Below, one piece after another: positions 1-7,388 of a stretch of DNA of 22,493 nt. The position numbers and the translations under genes were made by a program. The stretch covers positions 1 through 22,493 of the forward strand of contig CAYVTD010000046.1 in assembly GCA_964454445.1 (NCBI GenBank), read 5' to 3'. The notes under the pieces are model-generated. The model searched no databases, had not been told where the DNA came from, and worked only from the letters and a program-made list of their open reading frames with translations. The stretch is from CAYVTD01 sp964454445 (lineage in GTDB: Bacteria > Bacteroidota > Ignavibacteria > Kapaibacteriales > UBA2268). Position 1 is the first letter of the stretch; each line of letters begins with the position of its first letter.

Positions 1-270
1 CACTAATTTAAAGAAAATTTATTGTGGGTCAATCAATACATAACAAATTAAAGATTTAATAAATTTAAAACAAATAAAATATATGTTTTGTTAATAAATA
101 CTATTTATTTTGTGATGTTTAATTGAGCTATTTAATGATTATTTATAGTTAATATATCTGAAAATTTTATTGTTTGAATAATAAAAGGAAAATTTTGGAC
201 GAGAATATCCAAGATAGATATTTGTATGTCTTTAGGGCAATTAGCTTTGAACATCAATAATATCAAGCCA
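1..270. other. AT-rich intergenic region downstream of pyrF
   Basis: No ORF, RNA gene or exact Bacteroidota promoter match was seen on either strand. An 8-bp tandem duplication (ATCAAGCC twice, 262-277) covers the pyrF stop codon. A weak 5-bp hairpin (TTGGA 195-199 with TCCAA 208-212) could help end pyrF transcription on the minus strand, but it lacks a clean T-run, so no terminator is called. Confidence 0.5.
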
Positions 271-1077
271 TCAAGCCATTTGAAAAGATTTTATTTGTTT
301 GTTTAATTGATTAGCTGTTTGAGCTGCTTTTTCAGCAAAATCGGTATCGTTTGAAGCATAAATGATACTTCTTGAGACAGAAATAATGCTTGTAGCTCCT
401 TTATTTGCATCGACAGTATCCTCGAGCGAACCACCTTGAGCGCCAATGCCTGGAATTAGCAAGACTCTGTTTTTTGTTATCTTACGAATTTGATCCAATT
501 CTTCTGAATAAGTGGCTCCAACAACATAACCAAGATTTTCAGGTTTTGCATATTTTTTTGAGTGTTGAATAATATGATAATAGAATGGCTTTCCATCTGA
601 TTGAAGTCGTTGGAAATCTTTAGCGCCTGGATTAGAGCTTAAAGCAATCAGAAAATTTAATTTATTTTCGTAATCAAGGAATGGTTTGATAGAATCCATT
701 CCCATATATGGCATCAGAGTCGCCGAATCGGCTCCGAAATATTCATAAATTGCTTTGGCGTAAGCTTTGGAAGTATTACCTATATCAGCTCGTTTGGCAT
801 CTGCTATTTTAAAACTGTGGTCGGGGATGTAATCAAAAGTTTGTTTGAGACATTCGAAGCCCTCAGCTCCGAACTGCTCGTAGAAAGCGAAATTAATCTT
901 GAAACCGCACACTGAATTTGATAGAGCGTCGATTATCGACTTGTTGAACTCAAGCATACCTGCCACACCATTTTTTGAGAGATGATTTGGTATTTTCTTG
1001 AGATCGGTATCGAGACCTACGCAAAGCAAAGATGAAGTATTTGCTTGTTGCTTTAATAATTTTTCGTAAGCAGTCAT
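271..1077 (-). CDS. pyrF: Orotidine 5'-phosphate decarboxylase (type 2)
   Basis: This enzyme decarboxylates OMP to UMP in the last step of de novo pyrimidine synthesis, in the cytosol. The 268-residue protein has the TIM-barrel landmarks of the family: GLDTD at residues 21-25, the lysine strand FKIN at 59-62, the catalytic Lys/Asp motif DAKRADIGNT at 93-102, the PYMG segment at 123-126 and the phosphate-gripping loops PGIGAQGG (209-216) and SRSIIYAS (235-242). The DAKR-x-DI form and the length of about 270 residues fit the type 2 subfamily rather than the shorter E. coli type. The gene starts 14 nt downstream of the M48 protease stop on the same strand, so it is probably co-transcribed; no strong Shine-Dalgarno is present. 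No other pyrimidine gene is nearby. The family call is very secure. Confidence 0.97.
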   Translation of the reverse strand: MTAYEKLLKQQANTSSLLCVGLDTDLKKIPNHLSKNGVAGMLEFNKSIIDALSNSVCGFKINFAFYEQFGAEGFECLKQTFDYIPDHSFKIADAKRADIGNTSKAYAKAIYEYFGADSATLMPYMGMDSIKPFLDYENKLNFLIALSSNPGAKDFQRLQSDGKPFYYHIIQHSKKYAKPENLGYVVGATYSEELDQIRKITKNRVLLIPGIGAQGGSLEDTVDANKGATSIISVSRSIIYASNDTDFAEKAAQTANQLNKQIKSFQMA

Positions 1078-1091
1078 TATTACACCAAAAT

Positions 1092-1925
1092 TTATGGAAT
1101 TAGTTTTTTAAATTGCGAATATCTTAGCGAAAAAAGGTTTGCTTCAGTTGGAGAGGCGACTTTGTAATCTTTTATTAGTTTCTCAACAGCATCTATCCTG
1201 TTTTGTGGCATTGGATGAGTTGATAACAATTCTTTTAAAAAGGATTTATCTTCATTGTTTTTGATTGCATTGAAAAAGTAAGTCATCGCTCCGGGGTACC
1301 ATTGCGATGTTAATAAATACTTAAAAGCATACTCGTCGGCTTCGTATTCATCTTCACGGCTATTATAAAGAAACCCCAAGTTAGTCAATAAATTAGAAAA
1401 GATTTCTTCCAGGACCGTAGGATTTTCGCCAAGGACCAATCCGAGCAGAACTTGCACTCCATAATGCTTTGTCAAGCGCTTGGTTGCGTGTCGCCGTTCG
1501 GCATGGGCTATCTCATGTGCCAGGACAGAGGCAAGTGTTGCTTCATTATCAACAAATTTCAGCAAACCAGTATAAACATATACATAGCCGCCTGGCAGCG
1601 CGAAAGCATTGACAATTTCACCCTTATTAATGATTTTTACTTGATAAGAAAAAGTAGTCGCATATTTCACCTCCGGTGATTTCAAAATTTCATTAGCAAT
1701 GCTTTGGACATATTGCTGTGCTTCAGTGTTATTGAGAGGTGGATAATTCTGAATGTCAGCATCAATTTGTGTGGCAAGATCAGCTCCAAGTTGCTTGTCG
1801 TCGTCGAGAGTAAACAAGTTGATATCCAATGGAGATGTGGCATCTTCGCATCCGATAAAGCTTATTGAGAGAGATAATAGAGCAATTAGCAATATTGCCC
1901 TGGCTTTAATAATTGAATTTATCAT
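1092..1925 (-). CDS. M48-family zinc metalloprotease, predicted lipoprotein
   Basis: A 277-residue predicted membrane-anchored protease, probably acting on misfolded envelope proteins like BepA/LoiP. The N-terminus is a lipoprotein signal: a basic start, a hydrophobic stretch at residues 9-25 and Cys26 after SFIG. The zinc motif HEIAH lies at 137-141 and the third ligand is Glu193 within SREDEYEAD (189-197), which matches the family pattern S-R-x-x-E-x-E-A-D. The conserved THPMPQNRI element at 236-244 is also present. There is no TPR domain and no multi-pass membrane region, so this is the short exported M48 type, not HtpX. It is the first gene of a likely two-gene unit with pyrF, an unusual pairing. 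The substrate is unknown. The family is secure and the lipoprotein assignment likely. Confidence 0.93.
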   Translation of the reverse strand: MINSIIKARAILLIALLSLSISFIGCEDATSPLDINLFTLDDDKQLGADLATQIDADIQNYPPLNNTEAQQYVQSIANEILKSPEVKYATTFSYQVKIINKGEIVNAFALPGGYVYVYTGLLKFVDNEATLASVLAHEIAHAERRHATKRLTKHYGVQVLLGLVLGENPTVLEEIFSNLLTNLGFLYNSREDEYEADEYAFKYLLTSQWYPGAMTYFFNAIKNNEDKSFLKELLSTHPMPQNRIDAVEKLIKDYKVASPTEANLFSLRYSQFKKLIP

Positions 1926-1993
1926 AATTATACATTTGATAGAAAAAAAAAGTCAAATTAATAAAAAAATATTAGAAGATAAAAAAATAAATG

Positions 1994-2025
1994 AAAAAAG
2001 CGGCATAAATACTCTTTATGTCGCT
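1994..2025 (-). terminator. Probable Rho-independent terminator of rplS
   Basis: On the minus strand an 11-position inverted repeat (arms 2015-2025 and 1999-2009, 5-nt loop 2010-2014, one A-C mismatch in the RNA) is followed at once by a T-run (1994-1999) and a further T-rich stretch. It lies 23 nt past the rplS stop, where a terminator is expected. The repeat arms are GCGACATAAA and TTTATGCCGC in minus-strand reading. Confidence 0.65.
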
Positions 2026-2047
2026 GAAATGTAGATATAAGTAAAAT

Positions 2048-2428
2048 TTAACTGAGTTTCTGACGAATTTTTTTGTCAGTCATACCACGAAGATAATACA
2101 ACTTAGCACGACGAACATTGCCTTTTTTTACAAATTTAATACTTTGAATCATTGGCGAGTGAATTGGGAATATCCTTTCTACGCCAATTCCGTTGGAAAT
2201 CTTGCGGATAAGAAAAGTAGCATTAACGCCCGAACCGCGCTTGGCAATGACAATTCCATTGAAATTCTGGATTCTTTCCTTATCGCCTTCCACAACGCGA
2301 ACGGCAACAATGATATTGTCGCCAGGACGAAACGAAGGATGCTCGGAAAAGTTATCCCCGTCTTTTTTTCTACGGACATCAATGGCTCTTTCAGCCATCA
2401 TATTGTTAATTAATTCCATTTTATTCAT
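2048..2428 (-). CDS. rplS: 50S ribosomal protein L19
   Basis: L19 sits at the 30S-50S interface of the ribosome. The 126-residue product has the standard L19 features: FRPGDNIIVAVRVVEGDKER in the N-terminal half, IQNFNGIVIAKRGSG in the middle, then GIGVERIFPIHSP and a basic C-terminus ending KLYYLRG followed by a Lys/Arg tail. Met1 is preferred over Met4 because AGGAG (2437-2441) lies 8 nt upstream of it. In many bacteria rplS follows rpsP-rimM-trmD. Here it stands alone, with its own promoter (2470-2501) and terminator (1994-2025). Confidence 0.98.
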   Translation of the reverse strand: MNKMELINNMMAERAIDVRRKKDGDNFSEHPSFRPGDNIIVAVRVVEGDKERIQNFNGIVIAKRGSGVNATFLIRKISNGIGVERIFPIHSPMIQSIKFVKKGNVRRAKLYYLRGMTDKKIRQKLS

Positions 2429-2436
2429 TTTGTTTT

Positions 2437-2441
2437 CTCCT
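2437..2441 (-). promoter_or_regulatory. Shine-Dalgarno of rplS
   Basis: AGGAG on the minus strand, 8 nt before the ATG at 2428. It selects Met1 rather than the internal Met4. Confidence 0.75.
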
Positions 2442-2469
2442 GTCAGTAGCTGTCAAATACAACGAACTA

Positions 2470-2501
2470 CAAAATTACGCTTAATTGCGGATATTTCCAA
2501 A
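2470..2501 (-). promoter_or_regulatory. Bacteroidota-type promoter of rplS
   Basis: Minus-strand TTTG (2501-2498), a 20-nt spacer, then TAATTTTG (2477-2470). This is an exact match to the -33 TTTG / -7 TANNTTTG consensus of the Bacteroidota housekeeping sigma factor. It predicts a start near 2464 and a leader of about 35 nt containing the Shine-Dalgarno. Confidence 0.65.
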
Positions 2502-2656
2502 ATATTTTTAATTTAATTTCATTTTAACTTATGTTTAAATGCATCAAAGACATTTTTTTTGTGTTGTATAGCCTTTTAACATTAAGCATAATGTATATGC
2601 TTTATTTTCGTTTATATTAGCAATCAGTTTTAAAAATTTTATTTATACAATAAAAA

Positions 2657-3655
2657 ATGAAAAGAATCTTTTCAACACTAGTTTCAATCATACTAACTTA
2701 CTTAGTTTCATCCTTCTTAGCTTATGCCAATGATTCCATACCAAATGGTCTCTTGATTGCGAAAATAGAGCTTTCTCCTGCATTAGCAGGCGTTTCCGAG
2801 ACAAAAATCGAAGCGGCTGTGAACCTGGCAGCTATAAGCTCGAAAAAATATTATCTTATTTCACGCGAAGCCCGCGATTCTATTGTCCAACAAACTAAAA
2901 CCGGATCTTCAAACCCTTCTATTCTCAATATCGCCCGAAGTTTAGATGCCTCACGAATTTTATTCATTAAAGTAAATCGCATTGAAAACATGCTAAGAAT
3001 CGACCTCCAATCAGTCCAAACCGACTCGGGAAACATTTCTCACTATGGCTTTGGATATGCCAATCTCTGGCTTAGAAACAAAGAAAACAATGATATTCTT
3101 TATGACCCGGCATTGCTTGTGGCATTCCAGCGTGCCTTTGCCGCCGCTGAAGATTCAACAATGTTTAAAAATGCCGAGCCAGGCTTTATAGTCTTTCCAG
3201 CGAAAACTCTTGCTATTGGTAGCATTTACTATCTTGAAAACAAAGGTCCAGCCCATTGGGATATCTTTAACGATAAGATTGTTGGTTCGTTCGAGGCAGT
3301 GGAAACCATTTTCGACGAGGCAAAACATTCCGATATGTATGTTGTTTACGACATTCCGAGCCGCGATTCGATTTACGCCAATTTTCGATTGTATATGGTG
3401 GAAAACTACACTGCAACGAGTTCTGCTGAAATTGAGGCTTTGCTCCATTTTAGCGTCGATTCGTTCATATCAGGCACACTCACAGGTAACGGAAACAATA
3501 TCAATCTATCACTTACACTTTATTCCTCTGCTGGAAATAGTTATCTGCCAATTAAAACGGAAGAAGGAATTATTAAATCTGATTCAAAAAAAGAATATCT
3601 TAGTTTAATCCGCAAGCTTACTATGAAACTATTAGATATACAATCAAAGAATTAA
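2657..3655 (+). CDS. Exported protein of unknown function
   Basis: A 332-residue protein with a Sec signal peptide (MKRIF, hydrophobic core about residues 6-22, likely cleavage after AYA at 22-24). I do not recognise a named family. Residues 31-130 alternate in a way that recalls CsgG/LpoB/TolB-N-like alpha/beta domains: a hydrophobic strand, a helix, YLISRE, a helix with ARSLDASRILF, then two strands with LRIDLQSVQTDSG. Residues 227-292 look like a second, more degenerate copy (helix AEIEALLHF, then DSFISGTLTGNGNNINLSLTLYSS). That resemblance is inference from the pattern only. The protein is probably periplasmic. It is divergent from rplS, with 228 bp between them, and no Shine-Dalgarno or exact promoter was seen. 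Confidence 0.8.
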   Translation: MKRIFSTLVSIILTYLVSSFLAYANDSIPNGLLIAKIELSPALAGVSETKIEAAVNLAAISSKKYYLISREARDSIVQQTKTGSSNPSILNIARSLDASRILFIKVNRIENMLRIDLQSVQTDSGNISHYGFGYANLWLRNKENNDILYDPALLVAFQRAFAAAEDSTMFKNAEPGFIVFPAKTLAIGSIYYLENKGPAHWDIFNDKIVGSFEAVETIFDEAKHSDMYVVYDIPSRDSIYANFRLYMVENYTATSSAEIEALLHFSVDSFISGTLTGNGNNINLSLTLYSSAGNSYLPIKTEEGIIKSDSKKEYLSLIRKLTMKLLDIQSKN

Positions 3656-3684
3656 AGGAGGACTTTACCCGGTTTCTTTTAGTT

Positions 3685-3705
3685 GGGAGTTAGGAGTTTG
3701 GAGTT
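3685..3705 (+). repeat. Three tandem heptamers (DGGAGTT)
   Basis: GGGAGTT, AGGAGTT and TGGAGTT stand in direct tandem, differing only in the first base. They lie in the 117-bp intergenic region between the exported protein and the small CDS at 3773. Similar short heptanucleotide repeats occur in some bacterial intergenic regions; no role can be assigned. Confidence 0.6.
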
Positions 3706-3772
3706 ACATTTTTTAAAAATAGAAGACATTCATTTGTAAAAATTTTTTCTATCTTAATTACTATTCAAAAAA

Positions 3773-4009
3773 ATGATTTTTACAAGTTATTTCAGGGAAA
3801 AAGTACTAATTAAACGCCCATACATTAAAATGGAGTGGATCGATTTCGTTATGAAAAATGCTGATAAGACAAAGGTTGTCAGTGGAAAAAACAGAGTTCA
3901 TTATACAGCATATATCGACGAAATTGGTAAAGATTTACGAGTTGTTACCTTGTCAGATGGTAGAACTGTCCATAATTGCTATACACTTAAAGAAGAATCT
4001 CCAAAATAA
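3773..4009 (+). CDS. Small uncharacterised protein (78 aa)
   Basis: The protein opens with MIFTSYFREKVLIKRPYI. It continues with a segment around WIDFVMKNADKTKVVSGKNR, then HYTAYIDEIGKDLRVVTLSDGRTVHNCY. This layout (a helix with Arg/Lys, an R-x-HY strand, GKDLRVV strand, TVHN strand) resembles small RelE/DUF4258-like proteins that are often found with small partner proteins. I infer that from pattern only and see no partner gene here. Its composition looks coding and it ends 4 nt before the convergent CHAD gene. There is no Shine-Dalgarno. The start at 3773 is the only upstream ATG in frame. Confidence 0.7.
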   Translation: MIFTSYFREKVLIKRPYIKMEWIDFVMKNADKTKVVSGKNRVHYTAYIDEIGKDLRVVTLSDGRTVHNCYTLKEESPK

Positions 4010-4013
4010 CTGA

Positions 4014-4880
4014 TTAATGAGTAAGGATATAACCCCAGTTTTTTTCAAATTCTTTTGAAATCTTAAAAAATTTATTCAATAATGTTTTTCTTGATCGTGC
4101 AAAAGAGGTTAGTGCTTTTTCGTAATCGGCATAAGGAATAATATCTTGTTTTAAAATGAAGGAATTTAATTTTGTAGTGATAACATTGTTGTCTTGCAAG
4201 AAACCCATAATATCTTGAAATTCCTTGAGCTTTTTCAATTCGTCTGGTGTAAGGTTGTATATATCGCTCAGTATTTCCATTATATATCTGAAACGCTTGT
4301 AAGCAATCCTAACCTTGTGAATGCTTAGGAGGTTGTTTGCATCTGCCAAGCCTATTAATTCTAATACAATAATATAAGCATTTTTTGCTGGTGATAGCAA
4401 ATCGTTGATAAGAATACTTTTAGTTGATAAATCATTCTTTAATTTCATCTTTGTAAATTCAGTAAGCCCTTTAATATCAGATGTTACTGCTTGTTTGGAA
4501 TACAGAGTTGCTTTTTTAATCAATTTTTGCTCTTTTTTCCTTAAATCGACAAAAAATGTGTATAATGCAGGATAGCGAAAAATCATTTTCTGTAGTTTTA
4601 GGATTTGCACTTGAGTATCCCGTAGCTTCGAGAATACCCGTAATTGCTGTTTTAATGATTTTCTAAGCTCGTCTAAATATGATATATGAAAAATCTCTTC
4701 AAGCATAAAACACAAAGCCGAAAAACGACGTATGCTAACACGGAAATCATGGACAGGCGTTTCAGCAAATTCTTCTTTTATTTTTTTATAATTTGTCAAG
4801 TATCTGTCTAAATAATAATCTATTGACTTCGAAATAAACTCATCATAATTCGTTTCTATTTCTAGTGCTGGAATTTTCAT
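4014..4880 (-). CDS. CHAD domain protein (polyphosphate-associated)
   Basis: CHAD (conserved histidine alpha-helical domain) proteins bind inorganic polyphosphate through a basic pore lined by conserved His, Lys and Arg. The 288-residue protein is essentially one full CHAD domain: VHDFRVSIRR (43-52, His44), KLRDTQV (85-91), the second repeat HKVRIAYKRFRY (188-199, His188) and LKEFQDIMGFLQDNNV (218-233). No CYTH/triphosphatase domain is fused to it. It is divergent from ppk1 across 204 bp, which fits a shared polyphosphate role: the encoded protein may bind or localise the polymer that Ppk makes. There is no signal peptide, so it is probably cytosolic. The family is secure; the exact role is inference. 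Confidence 0.92.
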   Translation of the reverse strand: MKIPALEIETNYDEFISKSIDYYLDRYLTNYKKIKEEFAETPVHDFRVSIRRFSALCFMLEEIFHISYLDELRKSLKQQLRVFSKLRDTQVQILKLQKMIFRYPALYTFFVDLRKKEQKLIKKATLYSKQAVTSDIKGLTEFTKMKLKNDLSTKSILINDLLSPAKNAYIIVLELIGLADANNLLSIHKVRIAYKRFRYIMEILSDIYNLTPDELKKLKEFQDIMGFLQDNNVITTKLNSFILKQDIIPYADYEKALTSFARSRKTLLNKFFKISKEFEKNWGYILTH

Positions 4881-4962
4881 ATAAATCAGAGATTACATTG
4901 TAAATAAAAACTTTTATAAATATATAAAAAACAAACTATATAAACAAGTTTTTAAAAAGTTG

Positions 4963-4972
4963 CAACTAGTTG
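4963..4972. promoter_or_regulatory. Palindrome between CHAD gene and ppk1 (candidate operator)
   Basis: CAACTAGTTG is a perfect 10-bp palindrome in the middle of the 204-bp divergent intergenic region 4881-5084, the natural position for a site controlling both genes. No consensus of a named regulator was recognised, and no exact TTTG/TANNTTTG promoter was found in this region on either strand. Confidence 0.3.
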
Positions 4973-5084
4973 TGTTTATATTTTAAAGATTATAACTAAT
5001 GGCATAAAAATTGAATGCTATTATCTAAAAAAAAATTATCAATAATATGTTATTGAAATAATAGTAACTAAATTAATATAAATA

Positions 5085-7217
5085 ATGGAAAAAAAAACAA
5101 ATAAAGTCAGTCAGCAGATTGAAATCGATGAGGTTAGAAGTAATGATTTGTATTTTAATCGGGAGTTGAGCCTGATTGAATTCAACCGGCGCGTTCTTTT
5201 GGAGGCAGAAGGCAACAAATACCCAGTACTGGAACGCCTTAAATTTGCTTCAATTTTTAGTTCAAACCTTGACGAATTCTTCATGGTGCGTGTTGCAGGC
5301 TTGAAACAGCAGATCGCTGCAGGAGTAGTAGATCTATCCTTCGATGGGATGACGCCACAGGAGCAATTAACTGAAATTCGTCGCCGTTTAAATCCTTTAT
5401 ACGCTTTCCAAGACAAACTTATAAATGATAGCATCCTTCCGGAGCTTGAAAAATCAGGAATTTTTATTGATAGATTTGAGGTTTTGAGCAATGAAAATAA
5501 AAAAATCCTTGAAAACTTTTTTTTACATGATATTTTCCCAATTTTAACTCCTTTAAGCTTGGATTCTGCCCATCCATTCCCAAGAGTGTTAAACCGGAGC
5601 TTGAACATCGGCTATGTAATTCGCGATACAAAAAACAAAGTCGATGAAGATAAAGTGGCCTTCGTCCAATTGCCGCGTAGTTTGCCAAGACTAATTAAAA
5701 TAGATGCAAAAAGTGGTTATCATTTTGTCCTACTCGAGCAAGTAATCAAAGCATATTCCTCTTACCTTTTCCCTGGCCTTGACATCTTAACATCAAATAC
5801 ATTCAAAGTAACACGCGATGCCGATGTTGAGATAGCCGAAGACGAAGCCGACGACCTCCTCAAAGAAATTGCCGAACAAATAAAACAAAGAAAGTGGGGG
5901 CGTGTCGCGGTAAGACTAGAAGTTAGCGAAAGAATGCCAAGTTATCTGCTTAATTTGTTAATTAAATTCCTGGAATTGACTCCCGACGACGTATATTACC
6001 ACAACCGTCCTTTACATATGACTGAGTTTATGGAATTATTAAACATCGATATCCGGCACATCAAAGACATTCCCTTTCAAACATGTCATTTGCCCGAATT
6101 TCAATTAATGGACATCAATGTTTTCGACGCCATTAAGAAAAAAGACCTTATGGTTTACCACCCATTCGATTCCTTTTCCAATTCTGTTTTAAAATTTCTC
6201 AACCAAGCTGCCGATGATGAAAATGTCTTGACAATAAAAATCACATTATATAGAATAGGATTCAATTCCCCTATCGTTACCGCTTTAAAAAGGGCTGCCG
6301 AAAGAGGAAAGCAAGTAACAGCATTCGTAGAACTCAAAGCTCGCTTCGATGAAGAGAACAACATCATTTGGGCAAGAGAACTCGAGCACGTAGGCGTCCA
6401 CGTCATTTATGGAGTAATCGGACTAAAAACTCATTGCAAGATTGCTATGATTGTCAGAAGAGAAGACGATGGATTAAGAACATATCTCCATCTTTCAACG
6501 GGCAATTATAATCATATAACTGCCAGAATTTATACAGATGTAGGAATGTTTACAGCCCGAAGAGAATTCGAAAAAGACGCAATAAATCTTTTCAATTATT
6601 TAACTGGCTATTCACATTATGAAAATTGGGAAAATTTTATTGTAGCTCCTATTAATCTTCGACAAAAAATCTTTGAATTAATACAAAGAGAGACCGATTT
6701 ACACACAGACAAGAACCCAGGCTGCATATTCATTAAAATGAACTCCTTGGCACACAAAGACGTTATCACAGAACTATACAAAGCATCGCGAAAAGGAGTT
6801 AAAATTAAACTATTAGTTCGGGGTGTTTGTTGTTTAAGAGCTGGCATCGAAGGATTAAGCGAGAATATTGAAGTAAGAAGCATTATCGGTCGCTTTTTGG
6901 AGCATAGCAGAATATTTTACTTTAAAAATGGGGGCGCAGCTGAGATATATCTTGCTAGTGCCGATTGGATGACACGCAATCTACACAACAGAGTCGAGTT
7001 AATGTATCCAGTCAAAGATGAAGACATCAAGCGACGTCTTAAAAAAATGCTTGATATTTATTGGTCTGACAATAAGAAATCTTGGAAATTGCTCGCTGAT
7101 GGTTCTTATGAACGAATTGAACCATCAGAAAATGAAAATCCTATCAGTGCGCAAGAATATTTCCTCGAAAAAGCAAAAAGAGTAGTTCCAAAATTAGGTA
7201 GAAAAATTTCGGTTTGA
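5085..7217 (+). CDS. ppk1: Polyphosphate kinase 1
   Basis: Ppk1 reversibly polymerises the ATP gamma-phosphate into polyphosphate through a phosphohistidine intermediate. The 710-residue protein is full length, with the usual four regions: N domain (about 20-125, with YFNRELSLIEFNRRVL and SNLDEFFMVRV), head domain (about 130-320), and C1 and C2 catalytic domains (about 330-505 and 510-690). The autophosphorylated histidine is His450 in LKTHCK (448-453) and the second conserved one is His607 in LEHSRI. STGNYNH (471-477) and RNLHNRVELMYP (631-642) are also standard. An A9 tract directly follows the ATGG start. No ppx gene is adjacent; the divergent neighbour is a polyphosphate-binding CHAD protein. 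Confidence 0.98.
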   Translation: MEKKTNKVSQQIEIDEVRSNDLYFNRELSLIEFNRRVLLEAEGNKYPVLERLKFASIFSSNLDEFFMVRVAGLKQQIAAGVVDLSFDGMTPQEQLTEIRRRLNPLYAFQDKLINDSILPELEKSGIFIDRFEVLSNENKKILENFFLHDIFPILTPLSLDSAHPFPRVLNRSLNIGYVIRDTKNKVDEDKVAFVQLPRSLPRLIKIDAKSGYHFVLLEQVIKAYSSYLFPGLDILTSNTFKVTRDADVEIAEDEADDLLKEIAEQIKQRKWGRVAVRLEVSERMPSYLLNLLIKFLELTPDDVYYHNRPLHMTEFMELLNIDIRHIKDIPFQTCHLPEFQLMDINVFDAIKKKDLMVYHPFDSFSNSVLKFLNQAADDENVLTIKITLYRIGFNSPIVTALKRAAERGKQVTAFVELKARFDEENNIIWARELEHVGVHVIYGVIGLKTHCKIAMIVRREDDGLRTYLHLSTGNYNHITARIYTDVGMFTARREFEKDAINLFNYLTGYSHYENWENFIVAPINLRQKIFELIQRETDLHTDKNPGCIFIKMNSLAHKDVITELYKASRKGVKIKLLVRGVCCLRAGIEGLSENIEVRSIIGRFLEHSRIFYFKNGGAAEIYLASADWMTRNLHNRVELMYPVKDEDIKRRLKKMLDIYWSDNKKSWKLLADGSYERIEPSENENPISAQEYFLEKAKRVVPKLGRKISV

Positions 7218-7285
7218 AAACACTATATTTCATTGATATAATAGCAATTAATCATAACGATATAAATTCTCTTTACCTATTCAAC

Positions 7286-7301
7286 AATTTATTGATAAAT
7301 T
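7286..7301. repeat. AT-rich inverted repeat upstream of the CAP gene
   Basis: AATTTAT-TG-ATAAATT is a 7-bp inverted repeat with a 2-nt centre, in the 171-bp gap between ppk1 and the CAP protein gene. It could be a regulator site, but such repeats arise by chance in AT-rich DNA. Confidence 0.25.
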
Positions 7302-7388
7302 CGTCACTATTCGATAATATATCTCATTTATTTATGAAAACAGGTGTCAAATTTCTTTATCTTTTTATAAATTAATTTCTGGTGCATA

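Noticed and set aside
3655..3738. A Shine-Dalgarno-like AGGAGG near 3656 followed by a TTG-started short frame
   Set aside because: The frame from TTG 3683 is under 20 codons, runs through the heptamer repeat and has no coding character.
7218..7388. tRNA or small RNA gene between ppk1 and the CAP gene
   Set aside because: No cloverleaf or strong structure; only a short AT-rich inverted repeat.
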